A DNA stretch of 64,000 nt from SKKY01 sp965228015 (GTDB taxonomy: Bacteria; Bacillota; Peptococcia; Peptococcales; SKKY01), in NCBI GenBank assembly GCA_965228015.1, contig OZ245787.1, positions 62,001-126,000 of the forward strand, given 5' to 3'. The position numbers were made by a program, and so were the translations under genes. Below are positions 38,670 through 47,689 of this stretch, in pieces. How positions within the stretch are numbered: the first letter of the stretch is position 1; every line of letters starts with the position of its first letter. The notes under the pieces were generated by a model. That model was given only the letters and a program-made list of their open reading frames with translations. It did not search any database and had not been told where the DNA came from.

Positions 38670-38697
38670 AAAAAAGGACCTTCAAGGTCCTTTTTTA
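38670..38697. terminator. bidirectional terminator between two helicase genes
   Basis: AAAAAAGGACCTT and AAGGTCCTTTTTT form a hairpin with A and T runs on both sides. It serves the plus-strand helicase and the convergent pseudogene, whose stop codon lies in the loop. Confidence 0.85.
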
Positions 38698-39910
38698 TTT
38701 GCCAAATATTTTATCGATAATTTTTTTGAAAAAAGATTTTTTTCTGTAATTGTCTTTTTCTCCTGCAATAAAGGCTGTGGCTGAACTTTAGCCTGAACAG
38801 ATGCGGGTGGTTGAACTTTTGTCTGAACTTTTGGGTATATTTTCTTCTCTGTTTTTACTGCAGGTTTTACTGTTTTTGCCTGTTTAGGAATTACTTTAAG
38901 TTTTGGCTTCTTAGAAAGCTTCCATTTTTCAGCTGCAGGTTTATTTTTATTATATAAACTATCTGAAGGAAGATCTTTTTCTTCAATCATTGCTCCCGTA
39001 TGCTCTTCTATTTCATAAAGACTCATAATATCTTCAGAAGTAACAAGAGAGGTTGCTTTTCCATCATGACCGGCTCTTCCGGTGCGACCAATACGATGTA
39101 CATAATTGTCCTTTTCAACAAGTAAGTCATAGTTAATTACTAAACATAAACCTTCAATATGGATTCCCCTTGCAGCAACATCTGTAGCAACAAGAATGGG
39201 GAAAACGCCTTTTTTAAAATCATTAATAATATTAAGTCTTCGGCCTTGAGGAATATCTCCATGAAGAGCCTGGGAGGCGTAGCCTTTCATTAATAAAAAG
39301 TTGTGAACCTGATCTGTACTCCTTTTTGTATTACAAAAAATTATGCAACCTTCAGGTCTTTCTATTGTAAGGATCCGGTTAAGCTGTCTTCTTTTTTCAT
39401 CATAATTAACTCTGTAATATATTTGCTCAATAGAGTCTACTGTTTTTGTTTCAGATTCAATTGAAACAGTCTCCGGATTATTTAGATATCTGTGGCAAAT
39501 TTTTTTATCTCATCTGGAAGAGTAGCCGAAAACAACATAGTTACTCTTTCTTTAGGAATTTTCTTTATAATTTGCTGAACCTGATCAATAAACCCCATAT
39601 CCAGCATTCTGTCAGCTTCATCTAAAACCAAAAATTTAATATTCTTTGTATTCAGAGTCCCTTTTTGGATATGATTAAAAATTCTTCCAGGAGTCCCCGT
39701 AACAATACGAACTCCCTTTTTGGTTCTTGTATTTCAGTATTAATACTATGCTGGCCATAGATAGCTGTAGTTTTATGTGGCAAATATTTTCCTAGTTCCT
39801 TTAAGTCTTTATCAACCTGTACCGCCAGTTCCCGGGTAGGGGTAATTACCAGACCCTGGGGAACATTGTTTTCAAAATCAATATTCTGAAGCATAGGTAT
39901 GCCAAAGGAT
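38682..39910 (-). pseudogene. CshA/DeaD-like DEAD-box helicase, 5' end lost at an IS
   Basis: The remaining part begins FGIPMLQNIDFENN, just after motif I, and continues through TPTRELAVQV, LDEADRMLDMGF, SATLP, IIFCNTKRST, VATDVAARGIHI and HRIGRTGRAGHDGK to a long basic tail rich in Pro, Lys and Val (VQPPASVQAKVQPQ). Frameshifts lie near 39725 and 39490. The Walker A half of the gene is missing: the IS3 copy 2 starts there, and its far side joins an unrelated ABC-F gene. The gene is dead. The type (cold-shock helicase) follows from order and tail. Confidence 0.85.
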
Positions 39911-41163
39911 TGTAATGGTCAAGCATCTTTGTAACACTAAGTACGGAAAATCAGTTTATATTTCGCGCTTCAAATGGAGTCAGCCCTCCATTGTATGAAT
40001 GAGGTCGAATGTGGTTGTACCACACATAAACATATTTATTGATAGTTTCATCTAATTGTAGGTCGGTTTCAAATTTTTGGTGGTAAATAAGCTCTGACTT
40101 AAGTGATTTATAAAATCTCTCCATTGGAGCGTTATCGTATGGGCAACCTGTTTTACTCATGCTTTGCCTTATTCCTTGGCTTTTGCAGTACTCTACGAAA
40201 GCCCATGAGGTGAACTGTACCCTCTGATCTGAATGTAAGACTAACCCTTCATCTGGGCTCTCTCTTTCAAGAGCTTTAGACAAGGCTTCTATTGCCAGAT
40301 CTGAGTTGATTCATTTTGAGTTAACCGTTGCTATCGCTTCCCTTTTTGCTAAATCTATAATAGTACAATTATAACGCATTTTACCGTTTGTTAATCTTAT
40401 ATAGGTGAAATCAGTACACCATACTTTATTTCTTTCTGTGACAGAGAAATTTTGATTAAGAATATTGGGAAATACTTTGTTCTTTTCACCTTTTACATAT
40501 TTGGGCCTTTTTCTTACAGTGATTGCATGCAGGTTTAATTCCTTGTTCATATACTTATGTGTTGTTGTCTTACTAATAAATATATTTTGCCTTGCAAGAA
40601 AAGTGACCATCCACCTATGGCCGATAATGCGTCCATTATTGTAATAAATACTTTTTATGTTTTCTTGAACTTTAGCCTTTCCCTCACGATACGTGGATTT
40701 TCTGTTCTTTAAGTAATTGTAGTACATATTCGGAGAGAGGTTGAACTTGCGGCATAACCAGCACAATCCAAACTCAAGTTTATAGGCATCAATGAACCGA
40801 TATACAACTAATCGATTTCCTTTGCGAAGAATGCCACTACTTTTTTAGGAAGTCATTTTCCTTTTGAAGTTCCATAAGCTTCTTGTTAAGCGCTCTATAT
40901 TCCTCTGGTGATATTGCATTTTCTTTATTTTGTGGTTTTGTGTAATGACATTCTTCGCTGTATTTTTTATCCATCCGGACATTGTTGATTTTGATACACC
41001 GTAGGTTGCAAAAAGATCACCAAGGCTTTTGCCTTTTAGATATTCACGTACAACCTCCTTCTTGAATTCTAAATCGTAATGTTTGCTCATTTTGTAATCC
41101 TCCTAGTTCGGGTTTATTATATATTATCCGTACTAGGTGTTATAACAAGACTATACCATTACA
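39911..41163 (-). mobile_element. IS3-family element, copy 2
   Basis: The element of about 1253 bp has the same ends as copy 1 (TGTAATGGT ... ACCATTACA). It differs by scattered substitutions, one lost codon in SQGI(I)RQSM and shorter A/T runs. The left neighbour is a helicase gene cut inside motif I. The right neighbour is an ABC-F gene cut before its second ATPase domain. Simple insertion would leave two halves of one gene, so this copy marks a recombination or deletion point. Confidence 0.88.
39951..41090 (-). pseudogene. IS3-family orfA and orfB, copy 2, inactive
   Basis: OrfA (from ATG 41090: MSKHYDLEFKKEVVREYLKG) loses its frame at GWIKN, where copy 1 has one more base in a T run of the plus strand. 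OrfB keeps VWCTDFTYIRL, LHSDQRVQFTS (Gly to Arg next to the second Asp) and NAPMERFYKSLKSEL, but has the same internal TGA after ATVNSK as copy 1. Confidence 0.82.
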
Positions 41164-42198
41164 CAGGTTAAGAGGACGGCAAAGGGGTTCATCATAACCA
41201 ATAACAAGGTCTTTAACCTTGAAAACAAGTTTTCCGGACGCCCTTGAAGTTTTAAAATTAAACTCTGGCTTTGGTTTTTCCCTTGCAAGTTCAATAATTT
41301 CCATTTTATCCAGCTTTTCCTGTCTGGACATTGCCATGTTTCTTGTAGAAACTCTGGCTTTATTTCTTTGAACAAAGTCTTCCAGCTCGGCAATTTCATT
41401 TTGTTGCTGCTTGTATGCTGCTTCAAGCTGTTTTTTCTTTGCTTCATAGATTCTCATGAAGTTGTCATAATCTTCAATATATCTGTTTAGCTCTCTGTTA
41501 CCCATATGGCAAATAAGGTTTACTACGCTGTTTAAGAAGGGGATATCGTGGGAAATAAGAATAAAAGTATTTTCATATTCCTGAAGATATCTTCTAAGCC
41601 ATTCAATATGCTCTTCATCCAGATAGTTCGTAGGCTTATCAAGAAGAAGAATATCAGGTTTTTCTAAAAGAAGTTTAGCTAAAAGTACTTTTGTACGCTG
41701 ACCACCGCTAAGGTTGTCTACTTCTTTTTCAAGCCCCACTTCTGTCAATCCTAATCCTTTGGCAACTTCGTTAACTTTGGCATCAATTATATAAAAGTCA
41801 TTATGATTTAAAACATCCTGAATATTACCAACATCTTCTATTAGAACATCTAGTTCTTCTGGGTCAACTTCACCCATTTTCATGTATAGATTATTTATTT
41901 CTTCTTCAAGTTCAAAAAGATATTTGAAAGCAGTTTCCAAAACATCTTTAATAGTCTGGCCTTTTTCCAATGCAGCATGCTGATCGAGATAGCCTACACG
42001 AACCCTTTTGACTACTCAACCTGACCTTCATCTGGCTCAAGCTTGTGGGTAATTATATTCATAAAGGTTGACTTACCTTCACCATTGGCACCTATTAAGC
42101 CTATGTGTTCACCCTTAAGAAGACGAAAAGAAACATTTTCAAATATTGCACGGTCACCAAAGCCGTGACTTAAATTTTTTCACATTTAAAATACTCAT
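41164..42198 (-). pseudogene. YfmM-like ABC-F ATPase, 3' half lost at an IS
   Basis: The first nucleotide-binding domain and the linker are present: IGLIGANGEGKSTFMNII, LSGGQRTKVLLAKLLLEKPDILLLD and a long helical linker (YEAKKKQLEAAYKQQQNEI), up to VIGYDEPLCRPLNL. The second ATPase domain is missing at the IS3 boundary. Lesions include a frameshift near 42165, a lost A near 42005 and a TAG at 42012-42014, where the family has Trp (VEWSKRVRVGYLDQH). The ATP site has DKPTNYLD in place of DEPTNHLD, losing the catalytic Glu. ABC-F proteins of this type act on stalled ribosomes. Confidence 0.83.
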
Positions 42199-42262
42199 TT
42201 AAAACCCTTCCTTATATAAGAATATCCTTAATATTATATGTAATAGCAGGAAAAAAGCAAAA

Positions 42263-42290
42263 AAAATAGTGTACTTTTCAGTACACCTTA
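42263..42290 (-). terminator. terminator of the Cys-triplet gene
   Basis: On the minus strand GGTGTACT pairs with AGTACACT around GAAA and is followed by a run of eight T residues, 12 bases after the stop of the gene at 42303. Confidence 0.8.
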
Positions 42291-42302
42291 AATTACATTT
42301 AT

Positions 42303-42593
42303 TTAGCAGATTCCATAACAGTATTTAATATTAATTGCACTAATTGATTTATGAACCATAAATATATTGTTACAATTTATGTTATTAAATCCATTTTTTG
42401 AGTCAGTGCAATTTATGCAATTAATTAGATTTTGAGAATTTGAACAGTTAATACAGTTTATACAATTAGTACAATTTATGTAATTTATAAGGGATCTTGA
42501 GTATTTACGTGTTATTTCTTTACTATATTTTGAAGCAACCCATTTATTACCATTTATATCTGTCCAATGATTTTCTTTCAATAACAAATCCAT
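42303..42593 (-). CDS. small protein with Cys every third residue
   Basis: The 96-residue product starts MDLLLKENHWTDINGNKW and then ASKYSKEITRKYSRSL. A Cys-rich stretch follows in which Cys recurs at every third position (NCTNCINCINC, then NCINCTD and NINC), interleaved with Asn. Such triplet periodicity suggests a narrow beta-helix or a metal-binding or disulfide ladder. I recall similar N-C-x proteins in clostridia, without a known function. An in-frame GTG at 42602 is an alternative start; AAAAGG lies 11 bases before the ATG at 42593. It has its own terminator and is divergent from the DUF4332 gene. There is no signal peptide. Confidence 0.68.
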   Translation of the reverse strand: MDLLLKENHWTDINGNKWVASKYSKEITRKYSRSLINYINCTNCINCINCSNSQNLINCINCTDSKNGFNNINCNNIFMVHKSISAINIKYCYGIC

Positions 42594-42703
42594 TAATAAC
42601 ACAACCTTTTTGATTTTATTCTGCTCCCTTTAAATTACAGTTGTTTTAAACTAATTTTAAAAGTGTATAAAATATTTAGAATAATTATAAAGGGGGATGT
42701 TTT

Positions 42704-43108
42704 ATGGCAAAGCTTACAATAATTGAGGGAATTGGCGAGGCTTATGAAGTTAAGTTAAAGGAAGCGGGAGTTGACTCTATTGAAAAACTTTTGACAGCCT
42801 GCACAACAAAAAAAGGAGGAAAAGATTTAGCTGAAAAAGCTGGAGTTTCCGAAAAACTGATTTTAAAATGGGCAAATCATGCTGACTTAATCAGAATAAA
42901 GGGAATTGGCGGGGAATATGCAGAGCTTTTGGAAGCTGCGGGAGTAGATACAGTTCCTGAGCTGTCAAACAGAAGAGCAGATAATCTTACAGCTAAAATG
43001 GCGGAAGTAAATAAAAAGAAAAAGCTTATCAGAAAACTTCCAACTGAAAAAATGGTAAAAGAATGGATTGATCAGGCTGGAAAATTAGAAAGAGTATTAA
43101 ATTATTAA
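42704..43108 (+). CDS. DUF4332 helix-hairpin-helix protein
   Basis: This 134-residue soluble protein is made of two helix-hairpin-helix-like repeats: IEGIGEAYEVKLKEAGVDSIEKLL and IKGIGGEYAELLEAAGVDTVPELS. It has the ILKWANHADL link and a LPTEKMVKEWIDQA tail, as in DUF4332. Such repeats bind DNA in other proteins, but no function is known for this family. A GGGGG site precedes the ATG. It is intact and stands alone, with a partial GATGAA/TTCATC hairpin downstream (43125-43165). Confidence 0.85.
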   Translation: MAKLTIIEGIGEAYEVKLKEAGVDSIEKLLTACTTKKGGKDLAEKAGVSEKLILKWANHADLIRIKGIGGEYAELLEAAGVDTVPELSNRRADNLTAKMAEVNKKKKLIRKLPTEKMVKEWIDQAGKLERVLNY

Positions 43109-43216
43109 AATAATATACAATCAGGACTGAGATGAAGGTTATTCATCCCGGCCCTTTATTTATTTAGTTGGAAAACATGGTATTATTAAGGTAATGAAAA
43201 AAATGGAGGGATTTTT

Positions 43217-44995
43217 GTGCATCTTCTCACTGCTGAAAATATTACAAAAGCATACAGTGAAAAGCCTTTGTTAAGAGACATTACTTTAAATATTAATGTT
43301 GGAGATAAAATAGGTCTTATTGGAGTTAATGGAACTGGCAAATCAACGCTTTTAAAAATTATTGCTGGTGCTGAAACAAGTGATTCCAGTGATATAAAAA
43401 CAAGTAATAAAACAATAATCGAATATCTGCCGCAGGATCCTGATTTTTCTGATGATGGAATAGTTTTTGAGGAAGTATTTTTTAAAAGTGTGCCCAGAGA
43501 AAATGAGGAAGAAGAATGGATGTATGAGGTAAAGGTTAAGACTATTCTTTCCAAACTAGGAATTGAAAATCTTACTGGAAAAATTCCACATCTTTCCGGG
43601 GGGCAGAAAAAGAGAATAGCCTTAGCCAGAGTGCTTATTAATGAGTGTGATCTTTTAATTTTAGATGAACCTACAAACCATTTGGATAATGAAACAATTC
43701 GGTGGCTTGAAAAATATTTAAATAACAGAAAAGGCTCTTTATTAATGGTTACTCATGACAGATATTTTCTGGAAAGAGTATGTAACAGAATTGCGGAGAT
43801 TGATTTTGGTAAAATATATAACTATGAAGGAAATTATGAAAAGTTTCTTGAATTAAAAGCTGATCGGGAAGAACGGGAAAGAAATACAGAAAGAAAAAGG
43901 CAAAGTGTTTTAAGAAAAGAACTTGCCTGGATTCAGCGGGGAGCAAGGGCAAAAAGCACCAAACAAAAAGCAAAAATTGAAAGGTATAAGGATTTAAAGG
44001 TTCGTAAGGCTCCAGAGGAGCTTGATAAAGTTAATATAAAAGCAGGTGCATCCCGTCTGGGCAAAAAAACTATTGAACTTGAAAACATATCCAAGAGTTA
44101 TGAGGACAATAAACTGATAGATGATTTTAGCTATATACTCAAAAGAGATGACAGAATTGGAATTATTGGTCCAAATGGTATTGGAAAATCAACTTTGCTT
44201 AATATTATCTCTGGAAAAATTGTACCTGATAAAGGAGAAGTAATCACTGGGGAAACGGTAAAAGTGGGTTATCTTGGCCAGGGAAATACTGAAATGAATG
44301 AAAATCTTAAGGTAATTGAGTATATTCGTGAAGTTGCAGAATATCTTCCAACCCCAGATGGGTTGGTTAGTGCATCGCAAATGCTAGAGGAGTTTTTATT
44401 TCCTCTTTTCGTACAATGGACTCAAATTTCAAAGCTCTCTGGTGGAGAAAAGAGACGCCTCTATCTTTTAAGAGTATTAATGGGAGCTCCAAATATCATA
44501 TTACTGGATGAACCTACAAATGATTTGGATATTCAAACTCTCACAATTCTTGAAGCTTATCTTGAAGATTTTCCAGGAGTAGTAATTGCTGTTTCCCATG
44601 ACAGATACTTTGTTGACAGGATTACCGAAAAGATATTTGCATTTAATGGATCTGGAGAAATAGAGATTTACTACGGAAATTATTCTGAGTATTTGGAAGA
44701 AAAAGAAGAAAAAGAAATAAAAATCAAAAAGGAAGAAGCAAAAGAAAAAACCTTAAAAGAAAGAAAAAAGACATCGAAGCTGACATATATGGAACAAAAA
44801 GAATTTGAGGAGATTGATGATAAGATAATATCCTTAGAAGAAGAAATAAAAGAACTGGAAATAAAAATAAATGAAGCAGCTAAAGACTATGAGGTACTAA
44901 AAGAACTTCTTAAAAAGAAAGAACAGTTAGATAACAAGTTAAATGAGACAATGGACAGATGGGTATATCTCACTGAAAAAGGAGAATATAATTAA
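43217..44995 (+). CDS. Uup/YfmR-like ABC-F ATPase
   Basis: The tandem ABC protein of 592 residues has two complete sites: GVNGTGKSTLLK / LSGGQKKRIALARVL / LILDEPTNHLD, and GPNGIGKSTLLN / LSGGEKRRLYLLRVL / ILLDEPTNDLD. An arginine-rich inter-domain linker (AWIQRGARAKSTKQKAKIER) and a C-terminal coiled coil (505-590) follow the Uup pattern. These cytoplasmic proteins bind the ribosomal E site and rescue stalled translation. The start is a GTG after GGAGGG. It overlaps the next helicase gene (TAATGA), so the two are likely co-translated. Confidence 0.92.
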   Translation: MHLLTAENITKAYSEKPLLRDITLNINVGDKIGLIGVNGTGKSTLLKIIAGAETSDSSDIKTSNKTIIEYLPQDPDFSDDGIVFEEVFFKSVPRENEEEEWMYEVKVKTILSKLGIENLTGKIPHLSGGQKKRIALARVLINECDLLILDEPTNHLDNETIRWLEKYLNNRKGSLLMVTHDRYFLERVCNRIAEIDFGKIYNYEGNYEKFLELKADREERERNTERKRQSVLRKELAWIQRGARAKSTKQKAKIERYKDLKVRKAPEELDKVNIKAGASRLGKKTIELENISKSYEDNKLIDDFSYILKRDDRIGIIGPNGIGKSTLLNIISGKIVPDKGEVITGETVKVGYLGQGNTEMNENLKVIEYIREVAEYLPTPDGLVSASQMLEEFLFPLFVQWTQISKLSGGEKRRLYLLRVLMGAPNIILLDEPTNDLDIQTLTILEAYLEDFPGVVIAVSHDRYFVDRITEKIFAFNGSGEIEIYYGNYSEYLEEKEEKEIKIKKEEAKEKTLKERKKTSKLTYMEQKEFEEIDDKIISLEEEIKELEIKINEAAKDYEVLKELLKKKEQLDNKLNETMDRWVYLTEKGEYN

Positions 44996-46146
44996 TGAGA
45001 GAATTATTTAGTAAATTAAATATTGACCAGTCTGTTGCTCAGGCTTTAGAAAAAGAGAATATTATAACACCAACCATGGTTCAGTCTAAAGTAATTCCAG
45101 AGGCTTTACAAAATAAAGACCTGATAGTTCAGTCTGAAACAGGTTCAGGTAAAACTTTTGCATACCTTATTCCTCTTTTCAAAAAAATTGATACAGAAAA
45201 AAGAGAAATGCAGGGAATTATTTTAGCTCCTACTCACGAGCTTGCCATTCAGGTACAGCGCCAGATTGAAATTTTAAGTACAGGGTCAGATATAAAAATG
45301 AACTCCGCACTAATTTTAGGGAACGTAAATATTCAGCGCCAAATTGAAAAACTTAGAGAAAAACCACAGTTTATAGTTGGTTCTCCAGGAAGAATCCTTG
45401 AGCTGACAAAAAAGAAAAAAATTAATCCTCAGACAATAAAAACAATAATAATTGATGAAGTTGATCGTTTGATGGATATTAATAACTATCAGATAATAAA
45501 AGATATTATAAAAACTACTCAAAAAGACAGACAGTTGCTGGTGTTTTCGGCATCGGTTACTAAGGACACAGAGAATAAGGCAAAAGATTTAATGAATAAC
45601 CCTTTATTTATTAAAACCGGAAACAGTAATTTTGTTCCGGAAACTATTGAACACTACTGTTTTCAAGTGGAACTGAGAGATAAAATTGAAACCTTGAGAA
45701 AAGTAATTAGAATTGTAAGTCCCGAAAAAGCTATTGTATTTATAGGGGAAAGAGAAGAAGCAGATGTTTGTGCTTCCAAGCTTAGTTATCATAAATTGGT
45801 TGCAGAGGCAATTCACGGTCAAAATGATAAGATGGACAGAAAAAGAATTATAGAAAACTTTAAAAAAGGAAAAACACATGTACTTGTTGCCTCAGACCTT
45901 GTAGCCAGAGGATTGGATATTCAAGGGGTAACCCATGTATTTAATCTTAATATTCCAAGAGTTTCCCAGAATTACCTTCACCGGGCTGGGAGAACAGGAA
46001 GAAAAGGGGAAAAGGGAGTTTGTATTTCCATCGTTACAGAAAGAGAAAAGGAATATATTAAATTGTATGAAAAAGAGCTTAAAATAAAAGTTCAGTCTAA
46101 AGGGATGTATAAAGGCAGGATTATTGATATAAAAGAAAAAATGTAA
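44995..46146 (+). CDS. DEAD-box helicase (DEVD variant, YfmL/CshC type)
   Basis: This compact 383-residue helicase core has no C-terminal extension: SETGSGKTFAY (I), APTHELAIQ (Ia, His for the usual Arg), IIDEVDRLMD (II, DEVD), FSASVT (III), ASDLVARGLDI (V) and HRAGRTGR (VI). The size and variant motifs resemble Bacillus YfmL, which takes part in 50S assembly. It is coupled to the upstream ABC-F gene by overlapping stop and start. The gene is intact. Confidence 0.9.
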   Translation: MRELFSKLNIDQSVAQALEKENIITPTMVQSKVIPEALQNKDLIVQSETGSGKTFAYLIPLFKKIDTEKREMQGIILAPTHELAIQVQRQIEILSTGSDIKMNSALILGNVNIQRQIEKLREKPQFIVGSPGRILELTKKKKINPQTIKTIIIDEVDRLMDINNYQIIKDIIKTTQKDRQLLVFSASVTKDTENKAKDLMNNPLFIKTGNSNFVPETIEHYCFQVELRDKIETLRKVIRIVSPEKAIVFIGEREEADVCASKLSYHKLVAEAIHGQNDKMDRKRIIENFKKGKTHVLVASDLVARGLDIQGVTHVFNLNIPRVSQNYLHRAGRTGRKGEKGVCISIVTEREKEYIKLYEKELKIKVQSKGMYKGRIIDIKEKM

Positions 46147-46165
46147 CAGAGAGGAATGATGAAAT

Positions 46166-47689
46166 ATGTATTATGAAGGTAAATTGTGGGTTGGACAAAG
46201 TGACAAATCATGTTTCTTGCTTCCAAAAAATGGCAAACCGTCATGGATTAATTGCAGGTGCTACAGGTACAGGAAAAACAGTCACCCTTAAAGTAATGGC
46301 AGAATCTTTTAGTGAGATGGGTGTTCCTGTATTTTTAGCAGATATTAAGGGTGACTTGGCAAGTCTGGCAACCCCTGGCAGTGAAAACCCAAAAATGATT
46401 GAAAGAATTGAAACCATAGGAATTGAAAATTTTACATATAAGTCATTTCCAGTACAATTTTGGGATCTATTTGGTGAAGGCGGCCACAGAGCAAGAACAA
46501 CTGTCAGTGAAATGGGAGCTCTTTTATTAGCAAGAATTTTGGGACTTAATGATACCCAGACTGGTGTACTGAATATAGTTTTTCACGTTGCCGATGAAAA
46601 TGGCATGATGCTCCTTGATTTTAAAGATCTAAGGGCAATAATTCAGCATGTTGGCGAAAATGCAAAGGAATATACTTTACAATATGGAAATATCTCATCT
46701 CAGAGTGTTGGTGCTATTTTAAGAAGTCTTCTTGCTTTGGAAGATCAGGGAGCAGAACACTTTTTTGGAGAGCCTGAGCTTGATTTTACGACATGATGAG
46801 AGTTTCTCCAGAAGGGAAGGGATATGTAAATATCCTTCATTCAGTAAAACTTTTCCAAAGTCCGGTGCTTTATTCAACCTTCCTTCTGTGGATGTTGTCT
46901 GAGTTATTTGAAACTCTCCCTGAAACAGGGGATCTTGAAAAACCAAGAATGGTATTTTTCTTCGATGAAGCTCATTTAGTTTTTGATGATGCTCCAAAAA
47001 TTTTAATGGATAAAATTGAACAGGTTGTAAGATTAATTCGTTCTAAGAGTGTTGGTGTATATTTTGTTACTCAAAATCCAATGGACCTGCCAAGTGAAGT
47101 ATTGGGACAATTAGGAAACCGGGTGTAGCACGCTCTTAGAGGCTTTATACCAGTGGATATTAAGAAAATTAAAGCAGCAGCAGATACTTTCAGATAAAAT
47201 CCTGAGCTTGACGCTGTTGAAGCTATTACAGATTTAAAAACAGGGGAAGCTTTGGTTTCTTTCTTTGATGAAGAGGGAAGACCAGGTATGGTTGAAAGGG
47301 CATTAATTTTGCCACCTCAAAGTAAGTTTGGAACTATTGAAGATGACTTAAGATCTAAAAGTATGAATGAATCTTTGTTAAAGGGAAAATATGACAGAGA
47401 AATAGATAGGGAATCTGCCTATGAATTAATTCATGAAAAACTAATTCGCGATGAAGAAAGAAGAAAAGAAGAGGAAGAAAGAATTGCTGCACAAAAAGAA
47501 GCATTAGCAGCACAAAAAGAAGCATTAGCAGCACAAAAAGAAGCTGCAGCTGCTAAGAAAAAAAGTACATCAAGAAGTTATCAAAGACAGACTCCAATAG
47601 AAAAAGCCACTAATGCAGTTATGAGTACAATTGGGAGAGAAATTGGAAGAACTTTAATCAGAGGAATTTTGGGGTCGTTAAAAAGATGA
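46166..47689 (+). pseudogene. HerA-like ATPase (DUF853/YjgR), broken
   Basis: The read-through protein is about 507 residues. The start MYYEGKLWVGQSDKSCFLLPK (ATG 46166) leads into MANRHGLIAGATGTGKTVTLK (Walker A) after a frameshift in the A run 46225-46230. FFFDEAHLVFDDAP is Walker B, and FVTQNPMDLP follows. Further lesions are a frameshift near 46790, TAG at 47126-47128 (Gln in NRVQHALR of the family) and TAA at 47195-47197. The tail has a 7-residue repeat (AAQKEAL) about three times, then a basic end. The family function is unclear. The stop overlaps the next helicase gene (ATGA). Confidence 0.85.
47486..47548 (+). repeat. 21-bp tandem repeat inside the HerA-like gene
   Basis: GCNGCACAAAAAGAAGCATTA occurs twice in full and a third time in part. 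It encodes AAQKEAL repeats of a helical linker. The second and third units are identical over 17 bases, so the expansion is recent. Confidence 0.85.

Noticed and set aside
42303..42602. The Cys-triplet frame as chance reading of an AT-rich repeat
   Set aside because: Considered because the DNA is repetitive, but the non-repeat N-terminus, the start site and the downstream terminator on the same strand make a real gene more likely; kept as a feature with moderate confidence.
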